Source: Clostridia bacterium (GTDB taxonomy: Bacteria; Bacillota; Clostridia; Christensenellales; Aristaeellaceae). From it: 40,955 bases of DNA. Positions within the stretch are counted from its first letter, which is position 1, and the number at the start of each line of letters is the position of its first letter. Shown piece after piece: positions 16,396 to 22,680 of the stretch. The notes under the pieces are model-generated. The model was given only the letters and a program-made list of their open reading frames with translations. It searched no databases and was not told where the DNA came from. The stretch lies in assembly GCA_017937655.1 (NCBI GenBank), contig JAGBDE010000004.1:1-40955 (forward strand), read 5' to 3'. Made by a program: the position numbers and the translations under genes.

Positions 16396-17508
16396 TTATT
16401 CAGAGATGATCTGTTGGTAATGTTCCGGGTCGGTGTCGCCCTCGGTGGAGAAGAGCAGCACCTGGGCGTTTTCATTGAGGCCCAGCTTCTCCCGCTCGGC
16501 GCGGAAGCTGTCGTCCGTCATGAGGCGGATCAGCGCGCCCAGGGTGACCGCGCCGCATTCGCCGGATACCATGGCCGGGTCGTCGCCCAAAGGACGGGCC
16601 AGGCGGCGCATGCCTTCAAAGGTGACCTCGTCCTTGCAGCGCAGGAACGCGCTGGCGTGGGAGGTCAGGATGGGCAAAGTCTGGGGATTGGGCTCGCCGC
16701 AGTTGAGGCCATACATGCTGGTGTGGGGCAGCGCGTCGATGATGACCTTCTCACCCTTCTTGGCGCTTTCCATCACGCAGGGCACTTCCCAGGTTTCCAC
16801 CACGCCGAAGACGGGCTGCTTTTCCATGGCGGTGGCCAGGTAGCCCAGCACGCCGCCGGCCATGGAGCCAACGCCTGCCTGGGCAAACACATGGGTGGGG
16901 ACGACGTTCTCATCCGCCATCTGCTCCAGGGCCTCGGCGGGCATGACGCTGTAACCCACGGCCACGCTCCGGGCGATGTTCTCAAACCCGGGCAGTTCCG
17001 TATCCTGCACCAGCAGGCCGCCCTCCTTCAGGGCATATTCATGGGCCATGTGGATGGTTTCGTCGTAGTTTTTGCCGGTCAAAATGACCGTGGTCATGCC
17101 CATCTTGCGCAGGGCCTCGGCCCGCTCCGGCTTGGTGCCGCTGGACATAAAAATGATGGCCTCCATGCCCTCCCGCTTGGCGGCCCAGGCCACAGCCCGG
17201 CCGAAGTTGCCGTCCGTGGCGGCGATCAGCTTCCGGGCAGACAGGCTGCTGCCGGCTGCCTGGCGCACCGCATTGAGGGTGCCCAGGGCCTTGAAGGCGT
17301 TCAGGCCAAAGCGGCGGGATTCATCCTTGATGTAAATGCCGCCCAGGCCCAGCTCCTTGGCCAGATTCTTCAGGCTGTACAGGGGCGTGGGCTCGTAGCC
17401 GGTGATGCGCTCGTAGTCCTTCTTCACGTTTTCGAAGGCACGGCGGGTCATCCAGCCGGGCAGGGGGGCCATATCGGGAGTGTTCAGGTACAGTTCCATC
17501 AAGGGCAT
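16396..17508 (-). CDS. dpaL: Diaminopropionate ammonia-lyase
   Basis: 370 residues, PLP fold type II. The PLP lysine is K73 in ESRRFGLNAFKALG, the hallmark of this enzyme; TDGNFGRAVAW holds the PLP phosphate/Asn contacts, and QAGVGSMAGGVLGY is the glycine-rich loop. The enzyme converts 2,3-diaminopropionate to pyruvate and ammonia in the cytosol. The start at 17508 (MPLMELY) is decided by the GAAGGTGG site eight bases upstream; the earlier ATG at 17526 would have that SD inside the gene. It is 24 bases downstream of murC and 24 upstream of the ABC-F gene, so all are probably one transcript. Slightly shorter than the ~400-residue E. coli protein. Confidence 0.9.
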   Translation of the reverse strand: MPLMELYLNTPDMAPLPGWMTRRAFENVKKDYERITGYEPTPLYSLKNLAKELGLGGIYIKDESRRFGLNAFKALGTLNAVRQAAGSSLSARKLIAATDGNFGRAVAWAAKREGMEAIIFMSSGTKPERAEALRKMGMTTVILTGKNYDETIHMAHEYALKEGGLLVQDTELPGFENIARSVAVGYSVMPAEALEQMADENVVPTHVFAQAGVGSMAGGVLGYLATAMEKQPVFGVVETWEVPCVMESAKKGEKVIIDALPHTSMYGLNCGEPNPQTLPILTSHASAFLRCKDEVTFEGMRRLARPLGDDPAMVSGECGAVTLGALIRLMTDDSFRAEREKLGLNENAQVLLFSTEGDTDPEHYQQIISE

Positions 17509-17532
17509 ATTTTTGCCACCTTCCATTGTAAA

Positions 17533-18933
17533 TCAGGCTTTTTTCTGCTGGTTGTCCCAGATCTGATCGTTGAGCTGGTTGATATTGCCGCAGCCCATGG
17601 TCAAAACCAGGTCGCCGGGCTGCCAATGCTCACGGAGATACTTTTCCGTATCGTCAAAGCTGGGGGTGTGGATGGCGTTGATGCCGTTCTTGCGCATGCC
17701 CTCCACCAGCATTTCTGCCTTGATATCGCCGGGATCCTTCTCCCGGGCGCCGAAAATGTCCGTCACCAGCGTGATATCCGCCTGGGCGGTGCAGGTGAGG
17801 TAATCGTCAAACAGGCGCTTGACCCGGCTGTAAGTGTGGGGCTGCATCACCGCCCAGAGACGGTTCCGGGGCTGCATGGCCGCCACGCTGATGGCATTTT
17901 TCATTTCGGTGGGGTTGTGGCCGTAGTCGTGGTACAGCTTCACGTCCTCCACCACGCCGGTCAGTTCAAACCGGCGATGGGCGCCCTCAAAATGGGACAG
18001 AGCCTGGCAGGCCTTTTCCATGTCCGCGCCCTTGGCCCAGGCCGCAGCCAGCGCCGCCAGAGAGTTGCTCACGTGGAAAAATCCGGGCACGTTCATCTGC
18101 ACATGGCCCAGGATCTGGCCCCGGAAGCTGAGGTCGTACACGCCCCGGCCCAGGTCGTCATAGGTCAGGTTGGCAGGATAGAAATCGCAGCTGTCCGAAA
18201 AACCGAAGGTCAGCTTGTGGCAGCTGAGGGTGTCAAACAGCTCCATGATCCGCTTGTCCTCGCCGTTGCCCACCACGGTGCCCTCTTCCGGCACCAGAGA
18301 CAGGAACTTTCCAAAGGTGCGCTGGATATCGTCAATATCCTTGAAAAAGTCCAGGTGATCCAGGTCGATGTTCAGGATCACAGCCAGGGTGGGACGCATA
18401 TGCAGGAAGCTGGCGTTGAACTCGCAGGCTTCCGCCAGGAAGGTATCGCTCTTGCCCACCCGGGTGTTGCCGCCAATAAAGTCCAGGTTCCCGCCGATGC
18501 TGATGGTGGGATCCATGCCGGTTTCCACCAAAATCTGGGCCAGCATGGAGGTGGTGGAGGTCTTGCCGTGGGTGCCGCTGACGCCGATGGCGCAGTCGTA
18601 GCCCTCCATCAGCTGGCCCAGCAGCGTGGCCCGCTCAATGCAGGGAATGCCCAGCCGTGCCAGTTCCACCCGCTCCGGATTGTCCGGCAGGATGGCCACG
18701 GTGTAAATGACCAGGTCGGCCCCGTGGACGTTTTCCGGCTTATGGCCGATGGTCACCGGCACATGGTACTCGTCACGGAGCAGCCGGGTGGCGTAGGTTT
18801 CCAGGTTGTCCGACCCGGTCAGCCGGTAGCCCTTGCCCAGCAGCATCCGCGCAAGGCCGCTCATGCTGCTGCCTCCAATGCCGATCATATGGATATGCTT
18901 TCCTTCAAAATCCCGGATGTGCGGTGTGGTCAT
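17533..18933 (-). CDS. murC: UDP-N-acetylmuramate-L-alanine ligase
   Basis: 466 residues. N-terminal Rossmann-like part with HMIGIGGSSMSGLA (~15-28; the usual IGIGGxGMS is slightly altered), the ATP loop GVSGTHGKTSTT (118-128), central EACEFNASF and NIDLDHLDFF, and C-terminal HDYGHNPTEM and QPHTYSR, all MurC hallmarks. It adds L-Ala to UDP-MurNAc in peptidoglycan synthesis. The start at 18933 follows AAGGAG by 13 bases, a rather long spacing; a GTG four codons earlier is too close to the SD. Its own promoter lies at 18990-19019. It heads a probable six-gene operon. Confidence 0.95.
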   Translation of the reverse strand: MTTPHIRDFEGKHIHMIGIGGSSMSGLARMLLGKGYRLTGSDNLETYATRLLRDEYHVPVTIGHKPENVHGADLVIYTVAILPDNPERVELARLGIPCIERATLLGQLMEGYDCAIGVSGTHGKTSTTSMLAQILVETGMDPTISIGGNLDFIGGNTRVGKSDTFLAEACEFNASFLHMRPTLAVILNIDLDHLDFFKDIDDIQRTFGKFLSLVPEEGTVVGNGEDKRIMELFDTLSCHKLTFGFSDSCDFYPANLTYDDLGRGVYDLSFRGQILGHVQMNVPGFFHVSNSLAALAAAWAKGADMEKACQALSHFEGAHRRFELTGVVEDVKLYHDYGHNPTEMKNAISVAAMQPRNRLWAVMQPHTYSRVKRLFDDYLTCTAQADITLVTDIFGAREKDPGDIKAEMLVEGMRKNGINAIHTPSFDDTEKYLREHWQPGDLVLTMGCGNINQLNDQIWDNQQKKA

Positions 18934-18963
18934 AGCTTGGTACACGCTCCTTGTTTTCGTCGC

Positions 18964-18981
18964 CGCGCCCGCAAAAGGGCG
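18964..18981 (-). promoter_or_regulatory. GC-rich hairpin in the murC leader
   Basis: GCGCCC TTTTGC GGGCGC as read on the minus strand: 6-bp stem directly after the -10 region and ~30 bases upstream of the murC start. No T-tract follows, so it is not a terminator; it could affect RNA stability or start access. Confidence 0.4.
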
Positions 18982-18989
18982 CACATTTT

Positions 18990-19019
18990 ATTATACGCCG
19001 GGTATGGCTTTGGTATCAA
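18990..19019 (-). promoter_or_regulatory. Sigma-A promoter of the murC operon
   Basis: Minus strand TTGATA (19014-19019), 18-base spacer, TATAAT (18990-18995). Located in the gap between the YgjP-like gene and murC. Confidence 0.8.
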
Positions 19020-19038
19020 TACCCAGCAGCAAAAATGA

Positions 19039-19731
19039 CTATTTTTCACGCAAAAGCCGCAAATACCCGGCCAATGCCTTGCCCTGCTGGCGTATTTTGG
19101 TTGCGCCGGGGTAGAAACGTTCCACGCAGGCGTGGAAGGCGGGGCTGTGATTCATATGCAGCCGATGGACCAGCTCATGTACCACCACATAATGGATATA
19201 TGCAGGCGGGCAATGCATCAGGGCGATGTTCAGCCGCATCTCCCCCTTACTGTTCATGCTGCCCCAGCGGGTTTCCGCGTGGCCGAAGGAGAGCCTGGTG
19301 GGATGGATGTTTGTCCGCTGGGCCCACTGCTGAACCAGCGGGGTCAGCTGGGCTTCCGCCTGGGCGCGGAACCACTTCAGCGCGTGCTTCACGGGGTCGC
19401 CCTGGTTTGGTAAGTACAGGGTCTGGCCGGACAGTTCCGGCTTTTTGCCGCTGCACAACGCAATCTGGATCTCCCCGCCCAGATAGGGCAGCCTTCCGCC
19501 CTGGCGCACCTGGTAGCGAAGGGACTGATCCTGCCTGCTTTGCGCCACCTTGCGCTTCTGCTCAATCCATCCGGATTTTTCCGCAAGAAACCGCTCAATC
19601 TGCCACTGGGGCATTTTGAGCGGTGCGTGAGCCGTCACCACGCCGTCCCTGTCCAAAGAAATGGACAGAGTGCGACGGTTGGTGCGGACAAGGCGATAGC
19701 TGCCGATCACGGCATTTTTCACATCAGTCAT
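19039..19731 (-). CDS. YgjP-like (DUF45/M48-type) metal-dependent hydrolase
   Basis: 230 residues. The zinc motif is VVVHELVHRLHMNHSPAFH: HExxH plus a third histidine in the NHSPxFH element, the pattern of the DUF45/YgjP family related to WLM/SprT peptidases. The upstream RWGSMNSKGEMRLN and YIHYVVVHE are also typical. The N-terminal ~100 residues are beta-rich (YRLVRTNRRTLSISL). Substrate unknown. The ATG at 19731 overlaps the stop of the GNAT gene (ATGACTGA), which fixes the start and implies coupling. Cytosolic, no signal peptide. Confidence 0.88.
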   Translation of the reverse strand: MTDVKNAVIGSYRLVRTNRRTLSISLDRDGVVTAHAPLKMPQWQIERFLAEKSGWIEQKRKVAQSRQDQSLRYQVRQGGRLPYLGGEIQIALCSGKKPELSGQTLYLPNQGDPVKHALKWFRAQAEAQLTPLVQQWAQRTNIHPTRLSFGHAETRWGSMNSKGEMRLNIALMHCPPAYIHYVVVHELVHRLHMNHSPAFHACVERFYPGATKIRQQGKALAGYLRLLREK

Positions 19732-20527
19732 AGTTGATTCCCGGATAGAAACAGGCGGTGCGCACAAAGGTGGCGCTGCAGCTCTGGGCCAGCTTGTTCT
19801 GGGCCTCGTTGCGGCGGATGACGTCCGCCTCCACATAGGTAACGCCGTTTTCGCTGAGCATCTTCATGCCTGCGGCAATCATGTGCTTGGCCATGCCCAG
19901 GCGGCGGTAGTTGGGCACCACATACAGGCCGATCAGCTTGGCGGACTGTCCCTCGCCGGTGAAGGCGATCTCGCCCACCAGTTCCTGTCCCCGGCTGATA
20001 TACATGGCCAGGAAGTGGGGCATGGCCATGTAGCGCTGCAGCTGCTGGGGCCGCCAAACGTCCAGCTTGTAGGCGTTCATGCGCATCATAAAGGCCTGCA
20101 CCATCTGGGGATTGTCCAGAGGCACCAGGTTCATGTCATAGCCCATGGGCGCGCTGGGCTTGGCATTCGGCGGGCGAAGGCTGACCACGTCCAGTCCGTC
20201 CGTGGCGTCAAAGCCGCTTTCCATATAGAAGCCCATCATGGCCGTATCCTGGGGATTCACCTGGGCAAAGGCCCGGGCGGTCAGCTGGGGGTTCTGGGCG
20301 CGAAGCTGCTGCACTCTGCCCAGCAGCGCACCCAGGGCCATGTCCTTTCCGGGGCCGGCCGAACGGATATCGATAAAAAAGTTCAGCGGACGTTCCGGAA
20401 ACAGATAGGGATGGTAAGTGGGGATCAGAAATCCTTCTGCCACAGGCATATTGGCGCTGTCCGCCACCACAAAGACGTTTTCAGGCGGCAAACCGTTGTT
20501 TGTCTGCGGTGGATGGAATACATGCAT
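19724..20527 (-). CDS. GNAT family N-acetyltransferase (tandem domains)
   Basis: About 267 residues. The C-terminal half has the acetyl-CoA motif A (GLYVVPNYRRLGMAKHMIAAG, where RRLGMA is the Q/RxxGxG/A loop) and ends in NEAQNKLAQSCSATFVR, a typical GNAT beta6-beta7 end. The N-terminal half looks like a second, degenerate GNAT domain (residues ~20-130, GMGFYMESGFDATDG-like end). Substrate unknown. The ATG at 20539 lies right on the SD (GGAAAGGATG), so the ATG four codons later (20527) is preferred; this is not certain. The promoter upstream carries a striking inverted repeat. Confidence 0.85.
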   Translation of the reverse strand: MHVFHPPQTNNGLPPENVFVVADSANMPVAEGFLIPTYHPYLFPERPLNFFIDIRSAGPGKDMALGALLGRVQQLRAQNPQLTARAFAQVNPQDTAMMGFYMESGFDATDGLDVVSLRPPNAKPSAPMGYDMNLVPLDNPQMVQAFMMRMNAYKLDVWRPQQLQRYMAMPHFLAMYISRGQELVGEIAFTGEGQSAKLIGLYVVPNYRRLGMAKHMIAAGMKMLSENGVTYVEADVIRRNEAQNKLAQSCSATFVRTACFYPGINYD

Positions 20528-20559
20528 GAAATGAATCATCCTTTCCTAAGACCCGTGTG

Positions 20560-20607
20560 TTGGCAAATTTCCGACACATTACAACATATTGTACCTCAAT
20601 TTGCCAA
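20560..20607. repeat. 10-bp perfect inverted repeat across the GNAT promoter (candidate operator)
   Basis: TTGGCAAATT (20560-20569) and AATTTGCCAA (20598-20607), 28 bases apart. One arm lies within the -35/-10 spacer and the other just downstream of the predicted transcription start. The centre-to-centre distance is 38 bp. Confidence 0.65.
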
Positions 20608-20616
20608 TATATGCAA
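20588..20616 (-). promoter_or_regulatory. Sigma-A promoter of the GNAT-ygjP genes
   Basis: Minus strand TTGCAT (20611-20616), 17-base spacer, TACAAT (20588-20593). Leader of ~50 bases before the GNAT start. Confidence 0.78.
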
Positions 20617-20650
20617 GGGGTAGACACAGGCCCGGAAAAGGAAAGTCCCG

Positions 20651-21532
20651 TCACGCCCGGCCGGTGTAGATGGCCAGCTTGGCAAAGAAATCCTCCAGGA
20701 TGTAGCGGCTGTCCACCTTATCGTAGACCTGGATGGGCCTGCCGTTGGGATTGTCCTGGTAGGAGGTATCCTCGTTCACGATGGGCGCGGGCCGGGTCGT
20801 TCTGACGCCGATGGCCGGATCCAGCACCACCGCCACCGCAGGGGAATCGCCCAGAGTCCAGCTTTCGCCGGCGGTCCAGCCTGCCCGGTCGGACAGGTTG
20901 TAGTCCACCATCTGGCGGAAGAGGTACTCCCCCGCCTTGCCGCAGGGCAGCACCTTCGTCTGTAGCTCCGCCAGGCCCACCCGGATGGCGCCGTAGGCGG
21001 AGTTGGGAATCTGCCACAGGGGCACGGAGGAAGCCAGCACCTGGTTGGCGGCGGATACGTCGTTGCCGAAGTTGAACTCCCGCCAGGGAATGCTCCGTCC
21101 GTCGTAGGCCTGGCCGCCGATGGTGACCACCGTCATGTTTCCGCAGATGTCCGGCGCAAGGCGGATGGCCCGGGCCAGATTGCTCAGCGCACCAAGGCAC
21201 AGCACAAATAGGGGCTTTTCGTCCTCCCGGCGGGCCTCGTCGATGATAAACTGCACGCCCTCGGAAACGTCGCCCTCCCGCAGGGGATATTCCTCGCCCC
21301 GGAGGATGTTGGCCTCCGCGTTCATGCTGTCCGTCAGAAGGCGGATGGCCTGGTAGCTCTTCTCCATGGAGCCCGCTTCCCGGAAATGCTCCGCAATGAT
21401 GGCTTTCACCAGCAGCTTGGGGCTCATCAGCGCATGGGCGATGGCAAAGGGGTCGTCAGCCTCGCATGCGACGTCCGTGTCGATAATGACGCGCACCTTC
21501 TTATATTCGGGAACATCAAACTGAAAAGGCAT
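20651..21532 (-). CDS. Inosine-uridine-type nucleoside hydrolase
   Basis: 293 residues. The calcium-binding N-terminal motif is IIDTDVACEADDPFAIAHAL (D18, D20, D26, D27), a variant of DTDPGxDD. LCLGALSNLARAI and the later EFNFGNDVSAANQVL and DPAIG are consistent with the fold; N and D residues in FNFGNDV would contact the ribose. These enzymes cleave the N-glycosidic bond of nucleosides in salvage. The C-terminal catalytic His of IU-hydrolases is not obvious, so substrate range is open. The start at 21532 is set by GGAGGG eight bases upstream; an earlier ATG at 21571 lies in the -10 box. Confidence 0.87.
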   Translation of the reverse strand: MPFQFDVPEYKKVRVIIDTDVACEADDPFAIAHALMSPKLLVKAIIAEHFREAGSMEKSYQAIRLLTDSMNAEANILRGEEYPLREGDVSEGVQFIIDEARREDEKPLFVLCLGALSNLARAIRLAPDICGNMTVVTIGGQAYDGRSIPWREFNFGNDVSAANQVLASSVPLWQIPNSAYGAIRVGLAELQTKVLPCGKAGEYLFRQMVDYNLSDRAGWTAGESWTLGDSPAVAVVLDPAIGVRTTRPAPIVNEDTSYQDNPNGRPIQVYDKVDSRYILEDFFAKLAIYTGRA

Positions 21533-21569
21533 GGTTTTCCCTCCATTATGATTGTTTTCTGGTAGGATC

Positions 21570-21599
21570 ATTATACCTGATTCCCCGCGCGCGCCGCAA
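21570..21599 (-). promoter_or_regulatory. Promoter of the nucleoside hydrolase gene
   Basis: Minus strand TTGCGG (21594-21599), 18-base spacer, TATAAT (21570-21575). It sits in the left copy of the duplicated promoter region. Confidence 0.72.
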
Positions 21600-21640
21600 T
21601 GGGGAAATGGGTTGTGTACACCGGGAAGGTGTGATAATAT
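21572..21640 (+). repeat. Diverged direct repeat, left copy (promoter region)
   Basis: Begins TATACCTGATTC and ends GGTGTGATAATAT; both ends recur identically at 22093-22158, with a partly similar middle (CGC..., GGGGA..., CCGGNAA). The two copies (69 and 66 bp) bracket the 140-residue gene. The end segment includes an extended -10 (TGTGATAAT, 21630-21638) pointing right. Confidence 0.7.
21630..21638 (+). promoter_or_regulatory. Extended -10 promoter of the 140-residue gene
   Basis: TGTGATAAT, an extended -10 box (TGn + GATAAT); TTGTGT lies 15 bases upstream of GATAAT as a poor -35. The same box recurs at 22148-22156. Confidence 0.5.
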
Positions 21641-21678
21641 GATCTTGAGGATAACCTCAGCTTTACGGGAGGATATTT

Positions 21679-22101
21679 ATGGAAGAACTGTTGGCATTTG
21701 CGTTATTGCATTCTGTAGGTTTCGATATAGAAACGGATTATAGAAATAAGCTTGATGAACTGTTTCTTGAAACACCAGAAGATGATACGCTTCTCGAGCT
21801 GGAGTCCATGTCAAGCAAAACAAAAGAAAGCATGGATTATATTAGGCTTCATTTTGATTATGACCAATTTGACCGTTATACATTTGGCAAATTCCTGATG
21901 GAAACGCTGAAAAAGCACTATTCAAATACGGAAATCCATTTGTTTGCAAGAAGAATGTATCTATTATGGCAGCGTCTGCCTGACAACATTCAGAACGAGA
22001 AACCTTTTGATACCATGTCTTATGCAGGGGATTCACTTACATGGGGAGATGAGAAACAAACCAGAAATCATCTTGAATATATGTTGAATGAATATACCTG
22101 A
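21679..22101 (+). CDS. Hypothetical protein, AT-rich acquired gene
   Basis: 140 residues, not recognised. Acidic, helical-looking (FALLHSVGFDIETDYRNK, then LDELFLETPEDD) with several Trp/Tyr near the C-terminus; no signal or membrane segment. GGGAGG seven bases upstream fixes the start. Codon use is much AT-richer than the flanking genes, and the gene is bracketed by two copies of a promoter region, with its stop codon inside the right copy. Size and composition fit small cargo such as immunity or defence proteins, but nothing in the sequence shows that. Confidence 0.75.
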   Translation: MEELLAFALLHSVGFDIETDYRNKLDELFLETPEDDTLLELESMSSKTKESMDYIRLHFDYDQFDRYTFGKFLMETLKKHYSNTEIHLFARRMYLLWQRLPDNIQNEKPFDTMSYAGDSLTWGDEKQTRNHLEYMLNEYT

Positions 22102-22158
22102 TTCTACGCAATCCCACAAGGGGACTGTTTTGTTTCCGCCGGAAAGGTGTGATAATAT
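22093..22158 (+). repeat. Diverged direct repeat, right copy (promoter region)
   Basis: Right partner of 21572-21640: TATACCTGATTC at the start (containing the stop codon of the 140-residue gene) and GGTGTGATAATAT at the end. On the minus strand TTGTGG-17-TATATT remains, a possible relic of the leftward promoter in the other copy. Confidence 0.7.
22148..22156 (+). promoter_or_regulatory. Extended -10 promoter of the Nudix gene
   Basis: TGTGATAAT with TTGTTT 15 bases upstream of GATAAT; same design as at 21630-21638. The Nudix ATG at 22190 follows after ~30 bases with GGAGGGC. Confidence 0.5.
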
Positions 22159-22189
22159 TGCAGATAAATTCAACGGATGGAGGGCAGCG

Positions 22190-22633
22190 ATGCGTAACAG
22201 AAGCATTTCCATGGTCGTGCGGGACAACAGGATCCTGATGGTGCAAACTTACCGCCGGGGCTGCACCGTCTGGGAGCTTCCAGGCGGCGGCATTGAAGCA
22301 AACGAAACGCCGGAGGAGGCCGCCCTGCGGGAATTGAAGGAAGAATGCGGCCTTGACGGCTGCATGATCCGGCTGCTCAGCACGCTGCACGGCAAGGATG
22401 GCAGCGTGGAATACGCCTTTTTGGTGGATGTTTCCGCAGGGCAGGAACCAGCGGTTGGCACCGATCCGGAAGCATCCCCGGAGAATCCATCCATTCAGAA
22501 CGTTTGCTGGAAAAGGTTGGATGAGCTGAGCGAAGGGGATCGGGCGTTTTTGTGGTCTCACGGTTTAATGGAAGTGGATGGTTTCCAGGAACTGGTTTTT
22601 TCCTGGAGCAATCAAACCAGCTATCCTCGTTAA
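22190..22633 (+). CDS. Nudix hydrolase
   Basis: 147 residues. The Nudix box is complete: GGGIEANETPEEAALRELKE followed by ECGL (GX5EX7REUXEEXGU). Upstream VRDNRILMVQTYRRG and the WELPGG motif are typical of MutT/ADP-ribose-type members. It hydrolyses nucleoside diphosphates linked to another group; substrate not evident. Start set by GGAGGGC seven bases upstream. Ends in a strong terminator. Confidence 0.93.
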   Translation: MRNRSISMVVRDNRILMVQTYRRGCTVWELPGGGIEANETPEEAALRELKEECGLDGCMIRLLSTLHGKDGSVEYAFLVDVSAGQEPAVGTDPEASPENPSIQNVCWKRLDELSEGDRAFLWSHGLMEVDGFQELVFSWSNQTSYPR

Positions 22634-22642
22634 TTGCACACA

Positions 22643-22674
22643 CCCCCGCCGGAACAAATCCCGGCGGGGGTTTT
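22643..22674 (+). terminator. Strong terminator of the Nudix gene
   Basis: CCCCCGCCGG (22643-22652) and CCGGCGGGGG (22661-22670), 10-bp stem, then TTTT. Works on the plus strand only; the PBP gene converging from the right ends at 22681. Confidence 0.88.
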
Positions 22675-22680
22675 CCTATA

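Noticed and set aside
15691..19038. Long plus-strand open frame across the ABC-F, dpaL and murC genes (about 1115 codons)
   Set aside because: It lies antisense to three well supported genes with catalytic motifs; its composition is typical of a GC-rich shadow frame.
21533..21571. Longer nucleoside hydrolase starting at 21571
   Set aside because: That ATG overlaps the promoter -10; the 21532 start has GGAGGG at ideal distance.
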